DNA of 64,000 bases. It comes from Arthrobacter sp. AFG20 (GTDB lineage: Bacteria > Actinomycetota > Actinomycetes > Actinomycetales > Micrococcaceae). The position numbers and the translations under genes were made by a program. Positions within the stretch are counted from its first letter, which is position 1. Each line of letters opens with the position of its first letter. Below are positions 29,188 to 37,879 of the stretch, one piece after another. The DNA lies in contig NZ_PJMC01000002.1 in NCBI RefSeq assembly GCF_002892795.1, forward strand, positions 1-64,000. The letters are read 5' to 3'. Below the pieces are notes generated by a model. That model searched no databases. It was not told where the DNA came from and saw only the letters and a list, made by a program, of their open reading frames with translations.

Positions 29188-30744
29188 ATGGTACGGAAGA
29201 TCAGGGCGAAGCTCGTCTTACAGTTGCGCAACCAGGGCCTGTCCGGCAGAGCGATCTCGCTTGCTCAGGGCATGTCCAGGCACAGCGTTCAGGCGGTGAT
29301 CGATGCTGCGGATCAGCTCGGGCTCGGTTGGGACGACGTTGCGGAGAAATCTGAGGGCGAGGTGTATCTGGCGCTGTTTCCCGGCCGCGGGGTGCGGGAG
29401 AGCGTGTTCGCCCAGCCGGACTGGGTCCAGGTGCACCGTGAGCTGGCAAGGGTCGGGGTGACGTTGAAGCTGCTGCACCAGGAGTATCTTGACGGGTGCA
29501 GTCGGGCCGGGCAGGCGGCGATGAGTTATGACCGGTTCTGCAGGCTTTACGGCGATTACGCCAACGTCACTGGCGCGTCGTCTCGGGTCGGGCATAAGGC
29601 CGGCCGCAGCGTCGAGGTCGACTGGTCCGGGCCTACGATGCAGGTCATTGACCCGGCAACGGGAGAGATCTCGAAGGTGTATCTGTTCGTCGCGTGCCTG
29701 CCGTTCAGCAGGTATGCGTTCGTGGAGGCGACGTTGGATATGCGGCAGGAGTCATGGCTGCGCGCGCATGCGGCGATGTTCGCATTCTTCGGCGGCACGG
29801 TCCCGCGGCTCGTCCCGGACAACCTCAAGACCGGGGTGATCTCTCACCCGCGCGAGGGCGAAGTCGTCCTCAACGACGCCTACCGGGAGATGGCGGCGCA
29901 TTATTCGGCGGCGGTACTACCGGGCCGGGTGCGGCACCCGAAAGACAAAGCGAGCGTCGAAAACACTGTTTCGCACATCGCCACTTGGGTGATTGCGGGT
30001 CTGAGGCAGGAGCAGTTCACCAGCCTGGCGCAGCTGCGGGCCCGGATTCGGGAGCAGATCGATGCCTACAACCGACAGCCGTTCCAGAAGCGGGAGGGCT
30101 CCCGGCTGAGCGTGTTCACGGCCGAGGAGAAGCCGCTGCTGCAACCGTTGCCGGCGGTGGCTTTCGAGATCAGCACCTGGACCTATGGGCGCAAAGTGGG
30201 CCGGAACGGACACGTGGTCTGGGCAAAAAACTTCTACTCCGTCCCGTTCACCCACATCGGCGCGCGCGTTGATCTTCGCGTCACGGACACCATGCTCGAG
30301 ATTTATCGGGGTGATGAGCGCCTGACCAGCCACCTGCTGGTGCCCGTGACGACGACGAACCAGTATCGGACGAACGAAGCCGACCTGCCCGAGGGACACG
30401 GCTGGCAAGCTTGGGACCGAGCCCGGATCGACGCCTGGGCGTTACGGCTGGGACCGGCGACCGGGACCGTGATCGAGAAGATCTTCGAGTCTGCCCGCAT
30501 CGAGGAAGCTGGCTACGACCCAGCCCTGGCGGTCCTGCGCCTGTCTCGCAGGTTCTCACCAGCCCGGGTGGAAGCCGCATGCCAGCTCGCGCTGCGCGGG
30601 CCGATACGATCGCCCCGTTACGCCCACCTGCGGCCGATCCTGGACACCGGGCAGGACAAAACCGGGCACGTCGAGGAGCCTGATGCCGACGATGGCGGCG
30701 GATACGTGCGCGGCAGCTCCTACTACGCAGGAGGGACCCGATGA
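29188..30744 (+). CDS. istA: IS21-family transposase IstA
   Basis: A 518-residue transposase from ATG 29188, preceded by GAAGGAG. It has an N-terminal helix-turn-helix region (GLSGRAISLAQGMSRHSVQA). The rve-type catalytic core shows Asp in VEVDWSGPTMQ, Asp in LVPDNLKTGV and Glu in HPKDKASVENTV. The C-terminal part contains the YGRKVGRNGHV beta domain. No frameshift is visible. It acts together with the IstB ATPase, whose start overlaps its stop. Confidence 0.95.
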   Translation: MVRKIRAKLVLQLRNQGLSGRAISLAQGMSRHSVQAVIDAADQLGLGWDDVAEKSEGEVYLALFPGRGVRESVFAQPDWVQVHRELARVGVTLKLLHQEYLDGCSRAGQAAMSYDRFCRLYGDYANVTGASSRVGHKAGRSVEVDWSGPTMQVIDPATGEISKVYLFVACLPFSRYAFVEATLDMRQESWLRAHAAMFAFFGGTVPRLVPDNLKTGVISHPREGEVVLNDAYREMAAHYSAAVLPGRVRHPKDKASVENTVSHIATWVIAGLRQEQFTSLAQLRARIREQIDAYNRQPFQKREGSRLSVFTAEEKPLLQPLPAVAFEISTWTYGRKVGRNGHVVWAKNFYSVPFTHIGARVDLRVTDTMLEIYRGDERLTSHLLVPVTTTNQYRTNEADLPEGHGWQAWDRARIDAWALRLGPATGTVIEKIFESARIEEAGYDPALAVLRLSRRFSPARVEAACQLALRGPIRSPRYAHLRPILDTGQDKTGHVEEPDADDGGGYVRGSSYYAGGTR

Positions 30745-31490
30745 GCCGCCTGGACACGGAAACCAAACGCAAGCTGCGGGAGATGAATGCGGGCGAGCTG
30801 CTGGAGGCCATCGATACCCAAGACGAGACGCTGAGCATTAGCCTGCCGTTCGAAGATCGTCTCCGGCTGGTCGTCGATGACGCCTACGCATCGTTCACCC
30901 ATGCCAAAGTCACCGGCCTGATCCGGCGGGCGGGGCTGCGTTACCCGAACGCTGACCTGCGCCGCATCGACCTCCTTGACGAGCGCGGGCTTGACCGGCC
31001 GCTGTTGAGCCAGCTCGGCACCTGCTCGTTCGTGGCCAGGCACCAGAACGTTGTCTTCCAAGGGTTCACCGGGTCGGGGAAGTCCTACCTGGGATGCGCG
31101 ATTGCTAAGCGCGCCTGCGAACACCGCATCCGCGCCCATTACGTCCGCATGCCCGACCTCGAGGAAGCCTGGGTCGCCGCCCAAGACACCCCTGGTGGAT
31201 CCGGCAAGTTCCTGCGCAAATATGCGGCATTTACCCTGCTCGTCATTGATGAGTGGCTGCTGGATCGACCTACGGAATCGCTGCGCACCATGCTGCTGGA
31301 ATTGATGGAACGCCGCTACGGGGAGACGTCAACAGTATTCTGCACCCAGTACTCGCAGAAGGACTGGCACCAGCGGCTCGGCTCCGGCGTTCACGCCGAC
31401 GCGATCATGGACCGGATCATCCACAACACGATCTGGGTCGAGACAGGCAGCTACAACATGCGCGAGCACACGGCACTCGTAACCGCCTAG
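30741..31490 (+). CDS. istB: IS21-family helper ATPase IstB
   Basis: A 249-residue AAA+ ATPase needed for IS21 transposition. Walker A reads GFTGSGKSYLGCAIA and Walker B reads FTLLVIDEWLLD; the sensor-like VFCTQYSQKDWHQRLG follows. The start overlaps the istA stop (ATGA). Length and motifs are complete. Confidence 0.95.
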   Translation: MSRLDTETKRKLREMNAGELLEAIDTQDETLSISLPFEDRLRLVVDDAYASFTHAKVTGLIRRAGLRYPNADLRRIDLLDERGLDRPLLSQLGTCSFVARHQNVVFQGFTGSGKSYLGCAIAKRACEHRIRAHYVRMPDLEEAWVAAQDTPGGSGKFLRKYAAFTLLVIDEWLLDRPTESLRTMLLELMERRYGETSTVFCTQYSQKDWHQRLGSGVHADAIMDRIIHNTIWVETGSYNMREHTALVTA

Positions 31491-31600
31491 CAACCGTCAC
31501 GGAGGGCGTCAGCGGCGCCAGGCCATACGACCGCTGGCGCTCTCTCGCACGAACCCCGGCGCTGAACCGCACGAACAGGTGGCGCTCAAAGCTTCAAATA

Positions 31601-32266
31601 CTCAGAACAGGGCTCGCACGTCTTGACAAGGGCGTGCACGTCGGCCGCCCGGAGGGCATTTCAGCCTAGTGCAAAGAAATCAGGGTGATGATTTTCCCTC
31701 GTTCACCGACGCCAGCCATCCCATGCTCTGGCCCGAAGGATGCCCCACCCCTCAGCCACGCTCCCCGCTTGACGGCGTAAGAGAGAACAGAGCGTCCACG
31801 CGCCTGCATGGAATGATGCTTTGACGGCAAAGGTCTGCACCCATCGAAACCAATAACGCTTCTTCTCGTCCTGAAGAGCCCTAGACTTTTCAACGTTCCC
31901 CGTTCCACCCCGCCGGCTCCCCCATACCGGCGGGGTGGGATCTTCACCGACCAGGCGCGCTGCCTCGGCAACCCAGGCCGGGTGGGCGGTTTACTGTCCT
32001 CAGTGGAGGGCTAAGGACAAAACGCCCTTGGAGTAATTCAAGAAGCCGCTCGCTTTCAAGAGGATCCGGACATCAGATCCGTCATCGAGCCCGGGGGTGC
32101 TGGCCGGCTGTCTGGAGAACGCCCGGGCAACACAAGCTTGCTGAAGTCTCTACCGAGGCCGTTCCGGAGGTAACCCAGCATTGAACTGCACGAACACGCC
32201 TAATTGCCCGGGCCGCGAATACCTCATTCGCGCTACTCGAGGGCAGCTTCAGACCTGGGGACCTCT
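31601..32266. other. Intergenic region with one strong hairpin
   Basis: No gene supported. A perfect 12-bp stem, CCACCCCGCCGG (31904-31915) with CCGGCGGGGTGG (31926-31937), encloses a 10-base loop; no T run follows, so it may be a terminator remnant or a protein site. A minus-strand open frame across 31666-31971 is rich in Arg and Gly, lacks a start signal and is not believed. Confidence 0.5.
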
Positions 32267-33058
32267 ATGAGCGACCTTGGCCTGGCGGTGATAATCGAGG
32301 ACGACGCCGACATGCGCAATCTCTTGGAGGCGGTCCTCCTGCAGTCAGGATTTGAAGTCTGTTCAGCGGCGCATGGAAGGGCGGGCGTTGAACTCGTCCG
32401 ACGTCAAAATCCCAACGTCGTCACGGTAGATGTTGGCCTCCCGGACATTGACGGCTTCGAAGTCCTGAGGCGAATTCGCGATTTCAGCGACGCCTACGTT
32501 GTCATGCTGACGGGCAGGCATGAAGAGGGCGATGTTTTAACGGCATTTCACGGTGGGGCAGATGATTACATCACCAAACCGTTCCGTCCGCGTGAGTTGC
32601 GGGCACGGCTTATGGCCGTGATGCGTAGACCTCGTTACGCATCCTCCAGTATGGCCCTGCCCGTGCCTGATCCCATGCCTTCGTCACCCGGGGAAGTATA
32701 CGATGAGCTGGTCATCCGGCACAACGGGTTGGAACTTAATCACAAGACCCGGACAGTCATGGTTCGAGGGTCCGCCATAAGTCTGACACGAAGCGAGTTC
32801 ACTCTCCTTCACGAGCTGTTACGTGTGGCAGGAAGGGTCTGCTCCAGGACGCGTCTCGTTCGAGTACTCCACACTGAGTACAGCCGGTACGGCATGTACA
32901 TCAGTCAAGTCGATGAACGGGCAGTAGAGGCCCATATCGGTAATCTTCGCCGCAAGCTAAGCGATAACCAGCAGTACCCGCGCTGGGTAGAGACGGTGCG
33001 CGGTGTGGGATATCGGCTCGCACCCGTCAAAGCACACCCGCAGAACGGGGCAACGTGA
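32267..33058 (+). CDS. OmpR-family response regulator
   Basis: A 263-residue two-component response regulator. The receiver domain has the acidic pair in IIEDDAD (9-15), phospho-acceptor Asp55 in VTVDVGLPDIDG and the conserved Lys in ITKPFRPREL. The C-terminal winged helix reads ISLTRSEFTLLHELL and VEAHIGNLRRKL, ending WVETVRGVGYRL. GGGGA before ATG 32267 sets the start. No histidine kinase gene is adjacent, so it is an orphan. A linker of about 40 residues between the domains is longer than usual. Confidence 0.93.
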   Translation: MSDLGLAVIIEDDADMRNLLEAVLLQSGFEVCSAAHGRAGVELVRRQNPNVVTVDVGLPDIDGFEVLRRIRDFSDAYVVMLTGRHEEGDVLTAFHGGADDYITKPFRPRELRARLMAVMRRPRYASSSMALPVPDPMPSSPGEVYDELVIRHNGLELNHKTRTVMVRGSAISLTRSEFTLLHELLRVAGRVCSRTRLVRVLHTEYSRYGMYISQVDERAVEAHIGNLRRKLSDNQQYPRWVETVRGVGYRLAPVKAHPQNGAT

Positions 33059-33305
33059 AGGTGGCGACGAGGTCGGTTCGGCGCTTGTTCAATCCAGGTT
33101 ATCGGCGCTCGAAGCCGGGCGTAGCCCGTATGGCCTGTTCATGGCTATGGCCTGGGCCTGTTCACCTGGAGAATTTCTTGGCTCAACTTGTTAGGGGTCA
33201 TCGCGCTCAGATTCCTGCTCGTGGAGTCCAGTCCGTTCGCGGTTGGCGCGTCAATGGTGCTCCCGGCAGGTCGTCGCTCCTGTCGTTTTATGGTAGCTTG
33301 CCGTG

Positions 33306-34304
33306 ATGAAGCGGATCCAGGTGGGCCTCGTGGCCGACCCTGCCTCGCCCACGGAGATCGCACGCCTACTGAGTGACCTCGAGCCGCCGGGCGGCGAGGA
33401 TCGCGGCACCTGGGATATCGAGATCGTGAGCGAGCCATTCACCATGGGTTCCGAGGATGTCGACACTGCGTTGGTGCGGCTTCGGGACCAGGCCCGTCAG
33501 CACGAATGGGACGTCGTGATCGGGCTGACCGAGCTTCCGTTTCGCGACGAGGATGACGGCCGGTACCTGCTGGCTGAGACCGACCCACAACGCCGCACGG
33601 CTGTGCTGTCGCTGCCGGCGCTCGGCGGGCTCCGTATGCAGCAACGTGCCCGGCATGCAGTGCACGCTCTCGCCAGCGGCATGGCCGAGAACACGCGGGA
33701 CGAGCACAGCGGGCCGCTCCCCCGCTTCACTAGCCGCTGGCGCTTGCTCGTGGGCATGGTGCTCGCCAACCGTCCGTGGCTCCTCGTGCCCGGGCTCAAG
33801 TCCGCGCTCGTGGCAGCATTGGCAACGGGAGCGGTTGCCACGATCAACTCCACGGTTTGGCTGCTGGCCGGCTCCCTGTCGTGGTGGCGCCTCGTGGTCG
33901 CGATGATCGCCTCCATCGCGCTCGTTGTTGCCTGGCTCGTGATCGACGGGGAACTATGGGACCGCCCCGACGACAACTCTGCGGAGGCCAGGGAAAGGTC
34001 CCGTCTCTACAACACCTCGACGTTGGTGACCCTGACCATCGGGGTGCTCATCTGCTATCTGGCGCTCTACGTGGTGAACCTGGCCTGGGCGCTGTTTGTC
34101 CTCGATCCTGCTGTAATGGGCGGCTACCTCCACGTATCGCTCGGCTATGGCGACCTGTTCGTGCTGACCTGGTTTGTCGCGTCGGCGGCGACCGTCGGCG
34201 GCGCCCTTGGCACCGGCCTGGAGTCGGATGAAGCAATCCGCGCGGCCGCGTACTCAAAACGCGAGGAGGAGCGCCGCAGCCGGCTCGCACGCGACCGGAC
34301 CTAG
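33306..34304 (+). CDS. Membrane protein of unknown function
   Basis: A 332-residue protein from ATG 33306. The N-terminal half (about residues 1-135) is soluble and alpha/beta in pattern (IQVGLVADPASPTEIARLL, then WDVVIGLTELPF). It is followed by four predicted membrane segments: LVAALATGAVATINSTVWLL, LVVAMIASIALVVAWLVI, LVTLTIGVLICYLALYVV and LFVLTWFVASAATVGGAL. A charged C-terminal tail (YSKREEERRSRLARDRT) should be cytoplasmic. No named family is recognised. It stands 247 bases after the orphan response regulator on the same strand, so co-regulation is possible. Confidence 0.75.
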   Translation: MKRIQVGLVADPASPTEIARLLSDLEPPGGEDRGTWDIEIVSEPFTMGSEDVDTALVRLRDQARQHEWDVVIGLTELPFRDEDDGRYLLAETDPQRRTAVLSLPALGGLRMQQRARHAVHALASGMAENTRDEHSGPLPRFTSRWRLLVGMVLANRPWLLVPGLKSALVAALATGAVATINSTVWLLAGSLSWWRLVVAMIASIALVVAWLVIDGELWDRPDDNSAEARERSRLYNTSTLVTLTIGVLICYLALYVVNLAWALFVLDPAVMGGYLHVSLGYGDLFVLTWFVASAATVGGALGTGLESDEAIRAAAYSKREEERRSRLARDRT

Positions 34305-34716
34305 ACGGCTGAACCTAGCCTGGTCTGCTCTTCACCCGGCAGGACCGCGACCGCCTTAACCGGCGGCAGGTCTTCAACGCAGCATCGAACATACATTTTT
34401 CGGGCTACCTCTCGACACCCTAAGTAAGTGTGCTTAGCATTGAGGCTCATCAGTTTCTCTTTTGCGTACAGACCGGCAAGGCGGGTTTTTCCCGGACACC
34501 CTGCCGACTGAATACCCTTGGCCTCCCGAGCCCTTGGTGGTTCAGGGGCCTCAATCCTCGTTCCCCCATCTCCTCGCCAGCTCCAATAAGCGTATCCGGG
34601 TGACACTGCGCCCCCTTTCCGGGCCGCCCTTGTGCAGTCCCTTGGCTTTGCAGCGCGCCCGGAAGTTACGACTACTGGGCAACGGCCGGGATGGGATAAA
34701 AGAAAAGAGCGGAAAA
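34305..34716. other. Long leader or intergenic region before dehydrogenase operon
   Basis: About 410 bases with no gene. The plus-strand frame of the dehydrogenase stays open upstream to 34462, but those residues do not resemble the family and lack a start signal. No clear promoter or repeat was identified. Confidence 0.5.
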
Positions 34717-35865
34717 GTGAAGGCAGTAGTTTACAAAGGACCGAACGACGTCAGCGTCGAGGACGTACCGGATGCCAAAATCGAGCACCCGGCCGATGTG
34801 CTGGTGCGGATTACCGCGACAAATATCTGCGGCTCAGACCTCCACATGTATGAGGGCCGGACCAGTTTCGAACCCGGACGCACCTTTGGACACGAGAACC
34901 TTGGCGAGGTGGTCGAGACCGGCCCGGCGGTGAGAAAAGTGCAGGTGGGCGAACGTGTGGTGCTGCCGTTTAACATCGCCTGCGGATTCTGTAAGAACTG
35001 CGACCGCGGATTCACCAATTACTGCCTGACCATGCAGCCCGAGCCCCAGCTCGCCGGCGCAGCCTACGGGTTCGCGGACATGGGCCCGTACCAGGGCGGG
35101 CAGGCCGAATACCTGCGGGTGCCGTACGGGGACTTCAATTGCCTGCGCCTGGGCGAGGACTCAGTGGAGAAAGAGCTCGACTATGTCATGGTCGCCGACA
35201 TCTTCCCCACCGGCTGGCATGCCACCGAGCTGGCCGGGGTGTACCCGGGAGACTCCGTGGTCATTTACGGTGCAGGACCGGTCGGCCTCATGGCAGCCTA
35301 CTCGGCGATCATCAAAGGCGCCGGCAAAGTCATGGTCGTGGACCGCCAAAGCGACCGCCTGAAGCTGGCCGAACAGATCGGTGCCATCCCTGTGGATGAT
35401 TCCGCAGTGGACCCTGTCGAGTTCGTCAAGGACCAGACCATGGGATTCGGGGCCGACCGGGGCTGCGAATGCGTTGGATACCAGGCCCATGACCCGGGCG
35501 GAAACGAACAGCCTAACCTGACCCTGAACCGGCTCGTAGACTCGGTCCGGTTCGTCGGTGGCCTGGGTGTAGTAGGTGTGTTCCTGCCCCAGGACCCTGG
35601 GGCCCCCGACAAGCTTGCCCAGCAGGGGCAGGTGGCCTTCGACTACGGAAACTACTGGTTCAAGGGACAGACGATGGGCTCGGGTCAGTGCCCGGTCAAG
35701 AAATACAACCGGGCCCTGCGCGACCTCATCGCCGGCGGAAAGGCCAGCCCCTCTTTCATCGTCAGCCACGAGCTGCCGCTGGACCAGGCCCCCGAGGGCT
35801 ACAGGAACTTCGACAGCCGCGAAGACGGCTGGACCAAAGTCGTCCTCCACCCAGCCAACGCCTGA
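34717..35865 (+). CDS. Zinc-dependent alcohol dehydrogenase, formaldehyde dehydrogenase-like
   Basis: A 382-residue medium-chain dehydrogenase. Catalytic zinc ligands are seen in NICGSDLH (Cys38) and TFGHEN, and the structural-zinc set in CGFCKNCDRGFTNYC. The NAD site is VVIYGAGPVGLMAAY. The internal GQCPVKKYNRALRDLI and the overall plan resemble glutathione-independent formaldehyde dehydrogenase of Pseudomonas. The GTG at 34717 is used, with AAGAGCGGA upstream; no ATG fits. Formaldehyde released by the Rieske betaine demethylase would be a sensible substrate, but the genes are 15 kb apart and the link is inference. First gene of a three-gene operon. Confidence 0.87.
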   Translation: MKAVVYKGPNDVSVEDVPDAKIEHPADVLVRITATNICGSDLHMYEGRTSFEPGRTFGHENLGEVVETGPAVRKVQVGERVVLPFNIACGFCKNCDRGFTNYCLTMQPEPQLAGAAYGFADMGPYQGGQAEYLRVPYGDFNCLRLGEDSVEKELDYVMVADIFPTGWHATELAGVYPGDSVVIYGAGPVGLMAAYSAIIKGAGKVMVVDRQSDRLKLAEQIGAIPVDDSAVDPVEFVKDQTMGFGADRGCECVGYQAHDPGGNEQPNLTLNRLVDSVRFVGGLGVVGVFLPQDPGAPDKLAQQGQVAFDYGNYWFKGQTMGSGQCPVKKYNRALRDLIAGGKASPSFIVSHELPLDQAPEGYRNFDSREDGWTKVVLHPANA

Positions 35866-35924
35866 GAGAGCCCGGACAGGAGAATTTCGATGCCGGAACG
35901 AACTATTCCCCGGAGGCGGTACTG

Positions 35925-37073
35925 ATGCGGTCAATGGTGTATCGCGGGCCCTACAAGGTGCGCGTGGAAGAAAAGGACATACCGCCGATCGAGCACCCTA
36001 ATGACGCGATCGTGCGCGTGACGCTGGCCGCGATCTGCGGATCCGACCTGCACCTTTATCACGGCATGATGCCGGACACCCGGGTGGGGATGACGTTCGG
36101 GCATGAGTTTGTGGGCACGGTGCATGAGGTGGGTTCCTCCGTGCAGAACGTGGCGGTCGGCGACCGGGTGATGGTGCCGTTCAACGTCTACTGTGGCTCC
36201 TGCTACTTCTGCTCCCGTGGCCTGTACTCCAACTGCCACAACGTGAACCCGAACGCGACGGCGGTGGGCGGCATCTACGGCTACTCCCACACCTGCGGAG
36301 GGTACGACGGCGGCCAGGCAGAATTCGTCCGTGTCCCCTTCGCGGACGTGGGGCCTTCGAAGATTCCTGACTGGATGGACGAAGAGGACGCCGTGCTGCT
36401 CACCGACGCCTGCCCCACCGGCTACTTCGGCGCCCAACTGGGCGACATCGTTGAGGGCGACACCGTGGTGGTGTTCGGGGCCGGGCCCGTCGGCCTGTTC
36501 GCGGCCAAGTCCTCCTGGCTGATGGGTGCAGGGCGCGTGATCGTCATCGACCACCTGGAGTACCGGCTGGAAAAGGCGCGGACCTTCGCGCACGCCGAGA
36601 CATACAACTTCGCCGAGTACGACGACATCGTGGTGCACCTGAAGAAGGAGACCGACTACTTGGGCGCCGACGTCGTCATTGACGCCGTGGGGGCCGAAGC
36701 GGACGGCAACTTCCTCCAGCACGTGACCGCCGCGAAACTGAAGCTGCAGGGCGGCTCCCCCATTGCCCTGAACTGGGCTATCGATTCGGTCCGGAAAGGC
36801 GGGACGGTATCCGTGGTGGGGGCCTACGGACCGCTCTTCAGCGCCGTGAAATTCGGCGACGCCATGAACAAGGGCCTGACTCTGCGGATGAACCAGTGCC
36901 CGGTCAAACGCCAATGGCCGCGGCTCTTCGAGCACATCCGCAACGGCTACCTGAAACCCAGCGACATCGTCACCCACCGCATCCCCTTGGAACACATCGC
37001 AGAGGGATACCACATCTTCTCCGCCAAACTGGACAACATCATCAAGCCGCTCGTAGTCGCCGGCCAGTCCTGA
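35925..37073 (+). CDS. Zinc-dependent alcohol dehydrogenase
   Basis: A second 382-residue medium-chain dehydrogenase, 59 bases after the first. GGAGG at 35911-35915 fixes ATG 35925. The catalytic zinc motif is AAICGSDLHLYHG with FGHEFVG; the structural zinc set is CGSCYFCSRGLYSNC. NAD binding is through VVVFGAGPVGLFAAK. An insert with AVGGIYGYSHTCGGYDGGQ precedes the barrel. It resembles the first protein in plan but is clearly divergent, so the two probably act on different alcohols or aldehydes. Substrate unknown. Confidence 0.87.
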   Translation: MRSMVYRGPYKVRVEEKDIPPIEHPNDAIVRVTLAAICGSDLHLYHGMMPDTRVGMTFGHEFVGTVHEVGSSVQNVAVGDRVMVPFNVYCGSCYFCSRGLYSNCHNVNPNATAVGGIYGYSHTCGGYDGGQAEFVRVPFADVGPSKIPDWMDEEDAVLLTDACPTGYFGAQLGDIVEGDTVVVFGAGPVGLFAAKSSWLMGAGRVIVIDHLEYRLEKARTFAHAETYNFAEYDDIVVHLKKETDYLGADVVIDAVGAEADGNFLQHVTAAKLKLQGGSPIALNWAIDSVRKGGTVSVVGAYGPLFSAVKFGDAMNKGLTLRMNQCPVKRQWPRLFEHIRNGYLKPSDIVTHRIPLEHIAEGYHIFSAKLDNIIKPLVVAGQS

Positions 37074-37088
37074 AAGGAGACCTGCACC

Positions 37089-37682
37089 ATGACCGAGACA
37101 GCCACACCATACATCGCCAACAAACGCATCCCACCCAGGTCCGCCGAAGACCTCCGGGCCCAAATCCCAGGATGGGGCGCAGACCTCGACCCCGCCGACC
37201 GCCCCTCCTACCCCCGCGAACAACCCGGAATCGAGACAGGCGCGCGTTGGGACTTCCCCGAACGCCAACCCGAAAAATGGCCCCGGGAACGCTCCGTCGA
37301 ACACGCATTCCTACCCCCGGTCTTCGGGACCTCCACGCCTCCCGCCGGGGTCTCCGGCGCCATCCGGAAATATGCCTACAAATACAGCGAAGGCCGGTCC
37401 GCGCACTGGCTGCTGCTCATCGCCGCTGACCGCGTGGACGCCACGGAGCACCACCTGAAGTCTCTGGCGACCCTGCACCCGGACAACCCCATCACCGAAA
37501 CCGGAGTGCTCAGCGAGTTCTCCCACCACCCCGTCCAGTCCCGATACGGACAAAAACGCGCCGACACCAACCACCAATGGATCGACCCAATCATCGTCGC
37601 CGGACCCTGGGTGCTGGCGGCTGTAGGGCTCGCAGCGGCCTATAAGACCTTGCGAAAGGAGCGCACACAGCCTGACGAGTGA
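37089..37682 (+). CDS. Hypothetical C-terminally anchored protein
   Basis: A 197-residue protein 15 bases after the second dehydrogenase, with AAAGGAG upstream, so it belongs to that operon. The soluble part is Pro/Arg-rich (IPGWGADLDPADRPSYPREQ) and then holds a helical section GAIRKYAYKYSEGRSAHWLLL. One membrane helix lies near the C-terminus (IIVAGPWVLAAVGLAAAYK). No enzymatic motif is seen. I recall similar proteins next to zinc dehydrogenases in other actinobacteria, which suggests a scaffold role; function is unknown. Confidence 0.75.
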   Translation: MTETATPYIANKRIPPRSAEDLRAQIPGWGADLDPADRPSYPREQPGIETGARWDFPERQPEKWPRERSVEHAFLPPVFGTSTPPAGVSGAIRKYAYKYSEGRSAHWLLLIAADRVDATEHHLKSLATLHPDNPITETGVLSEFSHHPVQSRYGQKRADTNHQWIDPIIVAGPWVLAAVGLAAAYKTLRKERTQPDE

Positions 37683-37699
37683 TCTGCCAGGACGCCGAA

Positions 37700-37734
37700 G
37701 GGTGTCACCGGCGACGCATTTGCTGGTGACACCC
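37700..37734. terminator. Hairpin between convergent operons
   Basis: A perfect 10-bp stem: GGGTGTCACC (37700-37709) with GGTGACACCC (37725-37734), 15-base loop. It lies 18 bases after the last gene of the dehydrogenase operon. No T run follows. Confidence 0.55.
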
Positions 37735-37879
37735 GCACGTCATCCTTGGCCAAGGTTCGTGACCAAATTGATGGAGACCGAGGTCAGGACTGTGCCGAAG
37801 AAATACGACAGCAGAGCGGGAAGAAGAGTTTTGCGCACGCAGCGGGCTGTCGGGTCCATCGGCTCGCGGGGGCCGCGGG

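Larger units (their letters stand above)
29054..31600 (+). mobile_element. IS21-family insertion sequence
   Basis: Carries istA and istB overlapping by four bases, as in IS21. Both ends hold arrays of about 22-base repeats with an AGCGCC core: left at about 29067, 29102 and 29123; right (inverse) at about 31585, 31563 and 31538. TTGAGCGCCACCTGT is shared exactly between the two ends. The exact outer boundaries and target duplication could not be fixed, so the coordinates are approximate. Confidence 0.88.

Noticed and set aside
31666-31971. 101-codon minus-strand frame
   Set aside because: No ribosome-binding site, no family match, and it spans a 12-bp hairpin.
35931-37304. 457-codon minus-strand frame across the second zinc dehydrogenase
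   Set aside because: Shadow frame with Val/Gly/His-rich composition; the plus strand has zinc-binding motifs and operon spacing.
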